A model generated the notes under the pieces. It had not been told where the DNA came from, ran no database searches, and worked only from the letters and a program-made list of their open reading frames with translations. A DNA stretch of 64,000 bases from Clostridium sp. C8-1-8. Lineage in GTDB: Bacteria; Bacillota; Clostridia; Clostridiales; Clostridiaceae. A program made the position numbers and the translations under genes. The stretch's first letter is position 1, and each line of letters starts with the position of its first letter. The stretch covers positions 186,001 to 250,000 of the forward strand of contig NZ_JAABNO010000002.1 in assembly GCF_009928445.1 (NCBI RefSeq), in the 5' to 3' direction. Below, piece after piece: positions 1 through 8,920 of the stretch.

Positions 1-181
1 CATGAACCTATATGCACCCTATGACGGGAGTATGATACCTACGGCAAGAGAAACTTTAAGTGGAAAGCTAAAGGTAACACTCTATGACAAGAAAGGAAAA
101 GAGACTATTTTTAAGGAGTGTTGCTGCAATGCAGGAGTTGAGTTTTCAAAAAACTATACAGAACTGGTACATAGAATTTAA
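1..181 (+). CDS. C-terminal fragment of an unidentified protein (5' end outside window)
   Basis: Frame 2 is open from the window edge to a TAA at 179-181, giving about 59 residues. It contains a Cys-Cys-Cys-Asn-Ala-Gly-Val-Glu stretch near the end. The pattern of a short beta-rich tail ending in an Asn-x-Gly-hydrophobic-Glu segment reminds me of the C-terminus of tocopherol-cyclase-like proteins, but this is only an impression. An internal ATG at position 2 could also make it a small complete ORF, but no ribosome binding site can be seen because the window begins there. Confidence 0.4.
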   Translation, partial: MNLYAPYDGSMIPTARETLSGKLKVTLYDKKGKETIFKECCCNAGVEFSKNYTELVHRI

Positions 182-309
182 AATGAGTTTACAAAAGACT
201 ACATAGATGCTAGGGTTTTTTCTGAATTGGAAAATTAATACATAGTAGTGTGTTTTTGTGTTACAATTATAATTGAACATCAAAAATTTTTAATTTGGAG
301 GAAAGAAGT

Positions 310-1605
310 TTGGCAGTATTCTTTTTAATGATAATATATCTAGCTTTTATTAGCCTAGGATTACCTGATTCATTGTTGGGTGTTGCATGGCCAGTCATGC
401 ATTTAGATCTTGGTGCTAAGTTAGAAGCCGCAGGAATTATATCTATGTCCATAGCTGGAGGGACAATTGTATCAAGCTTAGCAAGTGGTTATGTACTTAA
501 AAAGTTAGGAACAGGAAAGGTTACATTGATAAGTTGCTTTATGACTGCAGCTGCACTTTTAGGATTTTCTTTAGCACCTTCTTTTCTTTGGCTTATACTA
601 TTAGCTATTCCTCTAGGACTTGGAGCTGGTTCTGTGGATGCAGGACTTAATAACTATGTAGCAAATCACTATAAGGCACATCACATGAGTTGGCTTCACT
701 GTTTTTGGGGAGTTGGTGCTACCTTAGGCCCCATAATAATGTCAAGTTTTATAGGGAATAATGGTTCCTGGAGGAATGGATATAGAACAGTTTCTTTTTT
801 GCAATTTTCTTTAGTTATCCTGCTATTTTTAACTTTACCCTTATGGAGAAAGGTTGGAGGTGAGGGGAAAGATAGCAATGAAGAACAACATAAAATTGAG
901 GAAATCGACACTTACGAATATAGAGATGATAAAAATCTTAATAATGTAGTAGAAGTTGGAAAAGATAACTCGGAAATTTTAGACTTACAGGAGAAAAGTG
1001 GCTCTAAAGTAAAAGAAAATGTATTAAAATATCCTGGAGTAAGTTTTGCGTTAATTTCTTTTCTATTTTATTGCGGTGGAGAATCTACCATTGGTTTGTG
1101 GGGAAGTAGCTTTTTGGTTAATACTAAAGCTTTCGCTCCAGCTACGGCTGCAAGCTGGGTATCACTATACTATGGAGGTATTACCATAGGAAGGCTGATA
1201 ACTGGCTTTATTACAATGAAGTTGTCAAATAAGATACTTATAAGAGCGGGGCAAATTATGTCTCTGGTAGGCATTTTATTATTAATACTGCCATTATCTA
1301 AGGCTTTTGCTTTTTTAGGGTTTATAATGGTTGGACTTGGATTTGCACCAATATTTCCTTGTATGATCCACGAAACCCCAGTTAGGTTTGGTAAAGTACA
1401 GTCACAAAAAATCATAGGATATCAAATGGCAGCTGGTTATATTGGAGCAACATTCCTGCCTCCAATTTTGGGAGTTATAGCAGCTAAAACCAATATTGGC
1501 ATTATGCCGTTTTTTGTTTTGATATATATCTTCACCATGCTTTACAGCAGTGAGAGAATAAATATATTTATGAAAGTAAAAAAGCTTGGTAAAGTTAATA
1601 TGTAA
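310..1605 (+). CDS. MFS transporter, 12-helix type
   Basis: A 431-residue polytopic membrane protein of the major facilitator superfamily. The N-terminal half runs through helices with a Gly-Leu-Pro-Asp-Ser turn after helix 1 and small-residue-rich helices typical of MFS sugar or drug permeases. The two halves are separated by a charged central loop at about residues 180-240, rich in Glu, Asp and Lys and probably cytoplasmic. The substrate cannot be told from sequence; the family resembles FucP-type sugar permeases. I place the start at TTG 310, which sits 8 bases after the GGAGG at 297-301. The frame is open further up to TTG 295, but that start would overlap the Shine-Dalgarno. The gene is monocistronic and followed by a terminator. 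Confidence 0.8.
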   Translation: MAVFFLMIIYLAFISLGLPDSLLGVAWPVMHLDLGAKLEAAGIISMSIAGGTIVSSLASGYVLKKLGTGKVTLISCFMTAAALLGFSLAPSFLWLILLAIPLGLGAGSVDAGLNNYVANHYKAHHMSWLHCFWGVGATLGPIIMSSFIGNNGSWRNGYRTVSFLQFSLVILLFLTLPLWRKVGGEGKDSNEEQHKIEEIDTYEYRDDKNLNNVVEVGKDNSEILDLQEKSGSKVKENVLKYPGVSFALISFLFYCGGESTIGLWGSSFLVNTKAFAPATAASWVSLYYGGITIGRLITGFITMKLSNKILIRAGQIMSLVGILLLILPLSKAFAFLGFIMVGLGFAPIFPCMIHETPVRFGKVQSQKIIGYQMAAGYIGATFLPPILGVIAAKTNIGIMPFFVLIYIFTMLYSSERINIFMKVKKLGKVNM

Positions 1606-1701
1606 TATAATTTTATAATATTATGAAGCTTAGTTAGATGATTATTGTTGAATTAAAGGTCATATACCTATACCAAAGAGATAATTTTTAGGATAAGTAT
1701 A

Positions 1702-1747
1702 AATCATGTATATACAGGTAAATAATCCTTATATACATGATTTTTTA
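1702..1747 (+). terminator. Rho-independent terminator after the MFS gene
   Basis: The arms AATCATGTATATA and TATATACATGATT form a 13-bp perfect stem around a ~15-nt loop, followed by a run of T. Confidence 0.85.
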
Positions 1748-2088
1748 TCTATAAAGTTATACTTTATATTAAAATTTATCGAAATAAAGCTTTAGCTATA
1801 ACCTTTTTCCTTTTATCATCGAAACTATATTATAAGAATGACAAATAAAGAGGCACCACTTTGATCTAAAGTCTGTTTTTAAAATTTAACTGTTTTCTGA
1901 AAGATAGGTTTGAATATATAGATTTTATCACGAAGTGGGACATACATAATTAGGGGGAGATGCTATAATCTAAGGTTTATTATAATTAGTTAAGAGGTTG
2001 AAAACGTATGAATATCTTATAGAAGTAATAATTAAAATAATAAATAAAAAAAATTTATTTGTAATCGTATTCCATGATAAAAGATATC
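1748..2088. other. AT-rich intergenic stretch, no gene seen
   Basis: No ORF with a ribosome binding site, no strong hairpin and no recognisable RNA motif were seen between the terminator and the MarR promoter. Confidence 0.5.
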
Positions 2089-2131
2089 TTGACTGAAACA
2101 TATAGGGTGATATAATTAGTTCGTGCACGAA
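2089..2131 (+). promoter_or_regulatory. Sigma-A promoter with palindromic MarR operator at the start site
   Basis: TTGACT (2089-2094), a 16-bp spacer and TATAAT (2111-2116) form a near-consensus promoter. The perfect palindrome TTCGTGCACGAA (2120-2131) lies where transcription should start, so a bound repressor would block initiation. A GTTCGT / ACGAAC inverted pair (2119-2124, 2142-2147) extends the symmetric region. The expected ligand is the MarR protein encoded just downstream (autoregulation, inferred). Confidence 0.75.
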
Positions 2132-2191
2132 TTAATCGGATACGAACAATTGGAAAGCGAATTAATTCCTGTGAATAATAGGAGGGGAAAA

Positions 2192-2635
2192 ATGTATTCA
2201 AGTGATACAGGTAGAGAAACGACCAGGCTTTTTGTTGAAGTAAGTAAGCTTATACAGCAAAGCATGCGAAAAAATTTTGAAGATAGCGAAGTTACTATGC
2301 CACAAGGTATGGTTCTGCATATATTAAAAGAATATGGCCAGATGAAGATTAGTGACTTAAGCGATAAGGTTCATTTGTCAAAGAGTACCGTTTCAGGGAT
2401 AGTGGATAGATTAGAAAAGCATGGTTTGGTGGAAAGAACAAGAAATGATGAGGATAGAAGGACTGTTTATGTAAGTGTTACTAAAGCCTTCGAAGAAAAT
2501 CATAAAGAATTGCACAAGAAAGCAGAAGAAAGTTTTGAAGATTTGCTTAGTTCAGCGACTGAACAGGATATGGAAAAAATAGTTGAGGGATTAAGTACCT
2601 TAAAAAGAATATTAATGGCTAGAAAGGAGAGATAG
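2192..2635 (+). CDS. MarR family regulator of the ABC exporter operon
   Basis: A 147-residue winged-helix repressor. The helix-turn-helix region around residues 55-75 reads as KISDLSDKVHLSKSTVSGIV, followed by a wing with the Arg/Asp pattern NDEDRRTVYVSV typical of MarR. Such proteins bind palindromic DNA as dimers and release it on binding small aromatic or toxic ligands. The ATG at 2192 follows GGAGGGG by the normal distance. A GTG at 2123 in the same frame is rejected because it lies inside the operator and has no ribosome binding site. It is first in an operon with the two ABC subunits, which start 4 bases after its stop, so it very likely controls their expression. Confidence 0.9.
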   Translation: MYSSDTGRETTRLFVEVSKLIQQSMRKNFEDSEVTMPQGMVLHILKEYGQMKISDLSDKVHLSKSTVSGIVDRLEKHGLVERTRNDEDRRTVYVSVTKAFEENHKELHKKAEESFEDLLSSATEQDMEKIVEGLSTLKRILMARKER

Positions 2636-2639
2636 CTTT

Positions 2640-4367
2640 ATGTTAAGACTTTATAAATTTTTAAAACCATTTACCATTTCGGTAATAGGAGTAATAATCT
2701 TCGTAGCTTGTCAAGCTATCGGTGATCTTTATCTTCCAACTTTAATGTCAGATATAATCAATGATGGCGTTATGCAAGGAGATACAAGCAAGATTTTCCA
2801 CACTGGAGGGATAATGATCCTAGTTGCTTTAGGAGGAGTTATTTGTTCAATTTTGGCAAGTTTGTTGTCAGCTAGATCTGCAGCAGGACTTGGAGAAATT
2901 ATTAGAAATAAGGTATTTAGAAAGGTTGAAAGCTTTTCTTTACATGAATTCGATAAGTTAGGTACAGCAACACTTATCACTAGAACTACAAATGATATCA
3001 CTCAGATTCAAACAGTTACAGTTATGATAATGCGTATGATGATAAGTGCACCTATAATGTGTGTTGGTGGTATCATTATGGCATACAGAAAAGATGGATC
3101 ACTTACTTGGGTGCTTGCAGTTTCAATGCCAGTTCTTATATTAGTTATAGCAATACTTGCAACAAGAATGATGCCGCTTTTCAAAATGGTACAGGTTAAG
3201 ATAGATAGAATTAACCTAGTATTACGTGAAAAACTTACAGGAATAAGAGTTATACGTGCTTTCAATACAATAGATAGAGAAAAGAAGCGTTTCAATGATG
3301 CCAATGATGATCTTACACAAAACTACATTAAAGTTAATAGAATCATGGCTTTCATGATGCCTTCTATTATGCTTATAATGAACTTTACTTCACTTGCAAT
3401 CCTTTGGTTTGGTGGATTACGTATAGCTGATGGAAGTTTAGATTTAGGTGCACTTTCAGCCTTTACTCAATACGCTATGCAAATCATGTTCTCAATGATT
3501 ATGCTTTCAATGATGTTTATAATGGTTCCTCGTGCTCAAGCTGCAGCGGTTAGAATTAACGAAGTGCTTGACACTGCCCCAGATATAGAAGATGCAAAAG
3601 TATTAAATGAGAGCTTTGAAGGTAAGGGATATGTTGAATTCAAGGATGTAAGCTTTAGCTACCATGGTGCTGAAGAACCAGCTCTTAGAAATATTTCCTT
3701 CTCAGCAAAACCAGGTGAAGTTACTGCTATCATAGGAAGTACAGGCTCTGGTAAGTCTACATTAATCAATCTAATAGCAAGATTCTATGATGTACAAGGT
3801 GGAAGTGTATTAGTTGACGGGGTAGATGTTAAAGATATTTCACAAGAAGTTCTTAGAAATAAAATTGGTTTCGTACCTCAAAAGGCAGTTCTATTCTCCG
3901 GTACAATTGCTGAAAATATTAAGTTTGGAAATGATAATGCTACTGATGCAGAAATCAAACATGCTGCTAAAGTTGCACAAGCAGCAGACTTTATAGCAAC
4001 TATGGAAGGCGGCTATGATCACGAAATAGCACAAGGTGGTACTAACGTATCTGGTGGTCAAAAGCAAAGACTTTCTATAGCTAGAGCCTTAGTTAGAAAG
4101 CCAGAAATATATATTTTTGATGATAGTTTCTCAGCACTAGACTTTAAGACAGACGCGAAGCTTAGAGCGGCCCTAAAGCAAGAAACTCAGGAATCAACCG
4201 TAATAATAGTTGCACAAAGAGTTGGTACAGTTATGGATGCAGACAGAATTATAGTTCTTGATGAAGGTTCTGTTGTAGGCATGGGAACTCATAAGGAATT
4301 ACTACAAAACTGTGATGTTTACCGTGAGATTGTATCCTCACAACTTTCAGAGGAGGAGATAGCATGA
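2640..4367 (+). CDS. Heterodimeric ABC exporter subunit with degenerate nucleotide site
   Basis: A 575-residue half-transporter: six membrane helices (about residues 10-310), then an ATPase domain. Walker A is GSTGSGKST (~368), the signature is VSGGQKQR (~470) and Walker B ends IFDDS. The catalytic Glu after Walker B is Asp, and the H-loop His is replaced by Gln (VIIVAQRVG). This is the known pattern for the degenerate-site half of heterodimeric exporters such as TM287/288, LmrCD and BmrCD, in which only one of the two ATP sites hydrolyses efficiently. The partner is the next gene, which overlaps it by the four bases ATGA. The likely role is multidrug, lipid or peptide export; the substrate is unknown. 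Confidence 0.92.
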   Translation: MLRLYKFLKPFTISVIGVIIFVACQAIGDLYLPTLMSDIINDGVMQGDTSKIFHTGGIMILVALGGVICSILASLLSARSAAGLGEIIRNKVFRKVESFSLHEFDKLGTATLITRTTNDITQIQTVTVMIMRMMISAPIMCVGGIIMAYRKDGSLTWVLAVSMPVLILVIAILATRMMPLFKMVQVKIDRINLVLREKLTGIRVIRAFNTIDREKKRFNDANDDLTQNYIKVNRIMAFMMPSIMLIMNFTSLAILWFGGLRIADGSLDLGALSAFTQYAMQIMFSMIMLSMMFIMVPRAQAAAVRINEVLDTAPDIEDAKVLNESFEGKGYVEFKDVSFSYHGAEEPALRNISFSAKPGEVTAIIGSTGSGKSTLINLIARFYDVQGGSVLVDGVDVKDISQEVLRNKIGFVPQKAVLFSGTIAENIKFGNDNATDAEIKHAAKVAQAADFIATMEGGYDHEIAQGGTNVSGGQKQRLSIARALVRKPEIYIFDDSFSALDFKTDAKLRAALKQETQESTVIIVAQRVGTVMDADRIIVLDEGSVVGMGTHKELLQNCDVYREIVSSQLSEEEIA

Positions 4368-7300
4368 GTGAAAATACCAAAAAACCAGCAGGCGGCAGAA
4401 GAGGCGGCCCAATGGGAGGTATGGGAAGACCAGTAGAAAAGGCTAAGGACTTTAAAGGCTCTTTCAAAAGACTTCTTAGATACCTAAGACCTCATAAAAT
4501 GAATTTGATAGTAGTATTCTTATTTGCTATATTAAGTACTACTTTTACAATAGCAGCACCAAAGATATCAAGTAAAGCAATGAACAAACTTCAAAATGCT
4601 TATATGGCTCGTAAGATGGTTTCTGAAATGTCTAAAGGACAGAATAAGGCAATAGATGAAATGAACAGCAAGATGGGCGATGTTCAAAAAGAAGTTAGTG
4701 ACAAAATAATAGACAAGATGGCTGATGGTCAAAAAACTGCAGTAGATAAGATTACTACAAGCATGGGTGACGCACAGTCAAAGGCAGTAGATGCAATTTA
4801 TAACAATGTAGCTACACAAATGTACCAAGGTGTACTTACAGGACAGAAGACAGCAGTAGATAAGATAACTACTCAGATGGCTTCAGCTCAAAAAACTATG
4901 GTAGCTCAAGTGCAACAACAAATGGCACAGATGCAAAAGCTACAACAGATGCAGCAAGCTGCAGCTCAGGGTGGTGCACAAGCTAGCCAAGCGGCAGCGG
5001 CGCAAGCAGCAGCAGCTCAAAGTGCGGCGGCAATGCCAGATGCTCAAACTATAGCAACGCTACAAAAGCTAATGCAGCTTCCAATGATTGATGCTTCCAA
5101 TGATAGAGCTACAAGAGTTAAAACTACACTTGATTTTATCAACATACTTAAGGTTATGCCAGCAAATGGTAAGATAGATAAAGCTTCTTTAGCTCCATTA
5201 GAAGAGTTGTTAAATATACCAATGCTAGACAAGGCTAAGGCTGGTAATGATAAGGTTACAGTAATAAAGAACTTCATGAATGTTGCTAAAAAGCTACCAG
5301 GAGGAGGTTCTACACAAAGCTCAATGAGTCTTGATACTGCAGAAATGAATGAAGTATATTCTAGAATAGCTAAGATGACAGATTTCACTGCAAAGAGCTC
5401 AAGCTCATCAACTAGCAAAATGGATCAAAAGGCTACAGACGCCGTGCAAAAGTTATTAAAGCTTCCATTAATCAATAATATTAAGGATGCTAATGAAAAG
5501 AAAAATAACTTAAATCAATTATTAGATATATTCAATGATATGCCTGATATGTCAAGTGACAGCAATAGCTCAGGAAACAAGGTAAACAAATCAGATATAC
5601 AAACTATTAAAGATTTACTAGCAGTTAAGGATATAAGCTCTATTACAGATGCTAAGGAAAAGAACGAAACTGCAATTAAATTAGTTGATATATTCAATAA
5701 GATGCCTAAGACTGATACTACTACAGATGATAAGTCAAAGGATACAATGAACCCAGATCAACTTAACAGCGTTAAACAATTATTAGGGTTACCAGTATTA
5801 AACTCAATAACTAATGCTGATGAAAAGCTTAAAGTTACAAATCAAATGTTAGATATCTTCAGCAGTATGCCAGATATGGGAACTACTGATACAGATTCAA
5901 AGAATAAGATAGACACTAAGAGTATAAAGTCTATCCAAAAGTTTATTGCACTTCCAAGATTAGATACACTAACAGATGCTGATAAAAAAGCAGATACTGC
6001 TAAGCAAATCTTAGATTTAAGCAGTGAATTAAGTAAGACTATGGACAATGCACCTTCAAGTCCTAAAAATGATGTGAAGCTTACTGATGCTCAGATTGAT
6101 TCTGCAATTACTGCAATAAGAGAAACAAATGGGAAATATGATTTCCATTATATTGGTGTAATAGCATTAATACTTATTGGTATGTATGTTATAAGTGCAT
6201 TATTTAGTTTAACAATGGGACTTGTAATGTCAGGGGTAGCTCAAAAGACTGTTCGTGACTTAAGAAGAGAAGTTGACGAAAAGCTTGGAAGATTGCCACT
6301 TAAGTATTTTGATATGCATGCACATGGTGATATATTAAGCCGTGTTACTAATGACGTTGATACCATAGCAACAACACTACAACAAAGTTTAACACAGATA
6401 ATTACATCAGTTATAACTATAGTTGGTTATATCATAATGATGCTTACAATCAGTCCAATACTAACACTTATTGTAATAGCAACATTACCTTTATATGTTT
6501 TAGCTACAGCAACAATTGCAAAGAAGTCTCAAAAGTACTTTGCTTCTCAACAAAAGGAAATTGGTCTTCTAAGTGGACACGTAGAAGAAATGTATACTGG
6601 ACATAAGATAGTTAAGGCTTTTGGACATGAAAAGGACTCTATAGAAGAGTTTGAAGCTATTAACAGCAGACTTAGAAATGCAGGCTGGAAAGCACAATTT
6701 GTTTCAGGTATCATGTTCCCACTTATGAACTTCATAAGTAACATCGGATATGTTGGAATCAGTATAGTTGGTGGTATATGGATTACAAAGAGCTTATTAG
6801 GCTTAGGGGATATACTTGCCTTCATACAATACTCAAGATCCTTTACTATGCCAATAGTTCAAACTGCAAATATAGCAAATGTTATTCAATCAACTATAGC
6901 TTGTGCTGAACGTGTATTCCAAATTCTTGATGAAGAAGAGGAAATACCAGACAGTGCTGATGCAATAGTTCTCGAAAATCCTAATGGAGAAGTTACTTTT
7001 GAACATGTTGATTTTAGATATGTAGAAGATGTTCCTCTAATAGAAGATATGAACCTAGATGTTAAGAAAGGTCATACAGTTGCTATCGTTGGGCCTACTG
7101 GTGCTGGTAAGACAACACTTGTTAATCTTCTAATGCGTTTCTATGAAATAAATGCTGGTAAGATAAAGATTGATGGTGTAAATATTAATGATATTAAACG
7201 TAGCGAATTACGTAAGATGTTTGGTATGGTTCTTCAAGATACATGGCTATACAATGGATCAATTAAGGACAATATAGCTTACGGCTCAGAAGGTGCTACT

Positions 7301-7738
7301 ATGGAGGATATAGTTCGTGCAGCAAAAGCAGCTCATGCTGATCACTTCATAAGAACATTACCGGAAGGTTATGATACTGTTCTTAATGAAGAAGGAACAA
7401 ATATTTCTCAAGGTCAAAAGCAGCTATTAACTATTGCTCGTGCTATACTTGCAAATCCTACAATATTAATACTTGATGAGGCAACAAGTAGTGTTGATAC
7501 TAGAACAGAAGTGTTAATACAAAAAGCTATGGCTAACTTAATGGCTAATAGAACAAGCTTCGTAATTGCTCATAGACTTTCAACTATTCGTGACGCAGAG
7601 CTTATCTTAGTTATGAATAAGGGAACAATAATAGAAATGGGTAACCATAACCAGTTGTTAGAAAAGGGTGGCTTCTATGCTGATCTTTACAACAGCCAAT
7701 TCTCAGGGGCAGACTTAGAAACTGAGGCTGTGGGTTAG
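4364..7738 (+). CDS. Heterodimeric ABC exporter subunit with giant extracytoplasmic insertion
   Basis: A 1124-residue half-transporter, about twice the family length of ~580. A Gly/Arg-rich N-terminus leads to helix 1 (~45-68). An insertion of ~510 residues follows, and the remaining helices resume at ~590 with the usual ABC exporter sequence. The ATPase has Walker A GPTGAGKTT (~910), a non-canonical signature ISQGQKQ (~1015), Walker B ILILDEATSS with catalytic Glu (~1036) and the H-loop His (~1069). It therefore supplies the working Walker B site, while its weak signature pairs with the degenerate site of the preceding subunit. The insertion has three parts: a Gln/Lys/Asp-rich helical segment with repeated QKTAVDKITT units (~75-195), an Ala/Gln-rich linker (~195-226), and six ~37-residue repeats (~230-557). 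By topology it should lie outside the cell. It belongs to the operon with MarR and the first subunit. Confidence 0.93.
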   Translation: MSENTKKPAGGRRGGPMGGMGRPVEKAKDFKGSFKRLLRYLRPHKMNLIVVFLFAILSTTFTIAAPKISSKAMNKLQNAYMARKMVSEMSKGQNKAIDEMNSKMGDVQKEVSDKIIDKMADGQKTAVDKITTSMGDAQSKAVDAIYNNVATQMYQGVLTGQKTAVDKITTQMASAQKTMVAQVQQQMAQMQKLQQMQQAAAQGGAQASQAAAAQAAAAQSAAAMPDAQTIATLQKLMQLPMIDASNDRATRVKTTLDFINILKVMPANGKIDKASLAPLEELLNIPMLDKAKAGNDKVTVIKNFMNVAKKLPGGGSTQSSMSLDTAEMNEVYSRIAKMTDFTAKSSSSSTSKMDQKATDAVQKLLKLPLINNIKDANEKKNNLNQLLDIFNDMPDMSSDSNSSGNKVNKSDIQTIKDLLAVKDISSITDAKEKNETAIKLVDIFNKMPKTDTTTDDKSKDTMNPDQLNSVKQLLGLPVLNSITNADEKLKVTNQMLDIFSSMPDMGTTDTDSKNKIDTKSIKSIQKFIALPRLDTLTDADKKADTAKQILDLSSELSKTMDNAPSSPKNDVKLTDAQIDSAITAIRETNGKYDFHYIGVIALILIGMYVISALFSLTMGLVMSGVAQKTVRDLRREVDEKLGRLPLKYFDMHAHGDILSRVTNDVDTIATTLQQSLTQIITSVITIVGYIIMMLTISPILTLIVIATLPLYVLATATIAKKSQKYFASQQKEIGLLSGHVEEMYTGHKIVKAFGHEKDSIEEFEAINSRLRNAGWKAQFVSGIMFPLMNFISNIGYVGISIVGGIWITKSLLGLGDILAFIQYSRSFTMPIVQTANIANVIQSTIACAERVFQILDEEEEIPDSADAIVLENPNGEVTFEHVDFRYVEDVPLIEDMNLDVKKGHTVAIVGPTGAGKTTLVNLLMRFYEINAGKIKIDGVNINDIKRSELRKMFGMVLQDTWLYNGSIKDNIAYGSEGATMEDIVRAAKAAHADHFIRTLPEGYDTVLNEEGTNISQGQKQLLTIARAILANPTILILDEATSSVDTRTEVLIQKAMANLMANRTSFVIAHRLSTIRDAELILVMNKGTIIEMGNHNQLLEKGGFYADLYNSQFSGADLETEAVG
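5051..6034 (+). repeat. Six protein-level repeats inside the ABC exporter insertion
   Basis: Six units follow the pattern (I/L)xx(L/I)(Q/K)(K/D)LLxLPxL, then a variable Asn/Thr-Asp-Ala-x-x-Lys turn, then a helix ending (L/V)DIFxxMP. They begin at about residues 230, 276, 358, 412, 467 and 521 of the protein. The last four are spaced 54-55 residues apart by Ser/Asp/Thr-rich linkers. The DNA has diverged, so this is old duplication rather than a recent tandem repeat. Confidence 0.85.
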
Positions 7739-7770
7739 AAAACTACCTATTAACTAAACAAAAGATTAAA

Positions 7771-7822
7771 GTGGCTATTATGTGAATGAGATTAATCACT
7801 CACATAAAGCCACATTTTTTTT
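7771..7822 (+). terminator. Terminator of the ABC exporter operon
   Basis: GTGGCT plus TTATGTGA pair with TCACATAA plus AGCCAC across a short loop and run into eight T. The T-run also begins repeat copy A. Confidence 0.85.
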
Positions 7823-7906
7823 ACTGTTTAGAAAGAAATAAAATTACTAGCTAAACCTACTAACTTCAAAGGCTTAGAGTAGATATTTAGGGTAAATAGT
7901 AAAAAA
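7815..7906 (+). repeat. Intergenic repeat family, copy A (core only)
   Basis: The copy begins TTTACTGTTTAGAAAG, has the conserved core CTAGCTAAACCTACTAA, and ends with a TAAATAGTAAAAAA end that is inverted relative to the start. The downstream GGCAG half seen in copies B-E is missing. Confidence 0.75.
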
Positions 7907-7919
7907 GTAGACTATAGGA

Positions 7920-7943
7920 TTTTGTAATACAAAACGTTATAAT
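7920..7943 (+). promoter_or_regulatory. Operator-like palindrome and -10 box before second MarR gene
   Basis: TTTTGTA-A-TACAAAA (7920-7934) is a 7-bp-arm palindrome that ends just before the -10 box TATAAT (7938-7943). A protein bound there would overlap the polymerase site, suggesting autoregulation. No good -35 box is visible. Confidence 0.5.
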
Positions 7944-8004
7944 ATTAATATAGACAGCATGTAAGTTACCTATCTTTATGACAACTAGTTCTTAGGAGGA
8001 AAAT

Positions 8005-8475
8005 ATGATAGATATTGATGATAAGAATCAATTAACCAGTGAATATATAGAAAGATTAATGACTCTTTTTAGAAATTTACAGAAAGATTTTAATGATTAT
8101 TTTATAGAAAAAGCTAAGCAATATGGGTTTTCAGGCTCACAGTTATTCTCAATTCATGCCATATATAAAAATCCTGGTATTAATATTCAAGAATTAAGTA
8201 AAAAGTTAAGCTTATCAAAAAGTACAGTTTCTGCGCTAATCGATAAGTTAGTGGAGCAAGGCAGTGTAATACGTGAAATACCAGAAGATAATCGTAGATC
8301 TGTAAACTTATATTTATCTGAAGAGTTTCTAGGAAAGTTCAATATACCAGAGATAAGAAGCCAATACTTCGCTGATATGGCTAAGATTGCATCCATTGAA
8401 GAGTTAAAAGAAGTTGTTACTGGATTAGAGAAGTTCCAGGAACTTATTAATAAAGGAAAGCAAATAGGAACTTAA
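8005..8475 (+). CDS. MarR family transcriptional regulator
   Basis: A 156-residue winged-helix protein. The recognition region INIQELSKKLSLSKSTVSAL is followed by the wing PEDNRRSVNLYLSE, as in MarR repressors. The ATG follows an AGGAGG box by the usual distance. It stands alone between two terminators, directly after the ABC exporter operon, which has its own MarR gene in front, so two MarR proteins flank one exporter. A palindrome over its promoter suggests autoregulation. Whether it also acts on the exporter is an inference from position only. Confidence 0.88.
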   Translation: MIDIDDKNQLTSEYIERLMTLFRNLQKDFNDYFIEKAKQYGFSGSQLFSIHAIYKNPGINIQELSKKLSLSKSTVSALIDKLVEQGSVIREIPEDNRRSVNLYLSEEFLGKFNIPEIRSQYFADMAKIASIEELKEVVTGLEKFQELINKGKQIGT

Positions 8476-8521
8476 AAATATCATAAAAATGTCTCAAGTT
8501 AAGTATAATGAAATTCTTGAA

Positions 8522-8566
8522 AGCACCAAAATATTAGATTTTTTATCTAATATTTTGGTGCTTTTT
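8522..8566 (+). terminator. Strong terminator after MarR gene
   Basis: An 18-bp perfect stem (AGCACCAAAATATTAGAT and its complement) with a 5-nt loop runs straight into five T. The inner stem is AT-rich. Confidence 0.92.
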
Positions 8567-8890
8567 AATGCAAATAAAAGTATAAAACACTTTGTTTGGT
8601 GAACCTAATAATTAGAGAGTTAAATGTTAGGTTTTATGTAATACATCTGAGAGAATAAAAAATTAAATAAATTGTAGAATATGATGATTTAAATAATTTA
8701 TATCTCAAAAAGAATAAGTGAAATAGTCAAGTCTATCTAGTTAGATACTAACATTAATAAAAGATTGTACTATACAAAACTAATATTTAAAAATAAAATA
8801 ATATTATATTGAGTGATAATTATTATTAATAAATAGAAATTAATTTAATTTGTTATTGCAGTTTGTCATAAATATTTGATATGAATTTTA
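8567..8890. other. AT-rich intergenic stretch, no gene seen
   Basis: Very AT-rich. No ORF with a ribosome binding site and no stable hairpin or RNA motif were recognised. Confidence 0.5.
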
Positions 8891-8920
8891 TTGACATATA
8901 CTTATAGTTTAAACTTTAAG
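8891..8920 (+). promoter_or_regulatory. -35 box and 20-bp imperfect palindrome upstream of reductase gene
   Basis: TTGACA (8891-8896) is a consensus -35 box. Immediately after it, 8901-8920 is symmetric at 18 of 20 positions around the perfect core AGTTTAAACT (8906-8915). The palindrome would cover the spacer and -10 region. HxlR-type regulators bind such AT-rich palindromes, and an hxlR-like gene follows the reductase. The -10 box is unclear. Confidence 0.5.

Noticed and set aside
5044-5418. 124-codon minus-strand ORF within the ABC exporter insertion
   Set aside because: It lies wholly inside a well-supported gene, has no ribosome binding site, and arises from the codon bias of the repeats.
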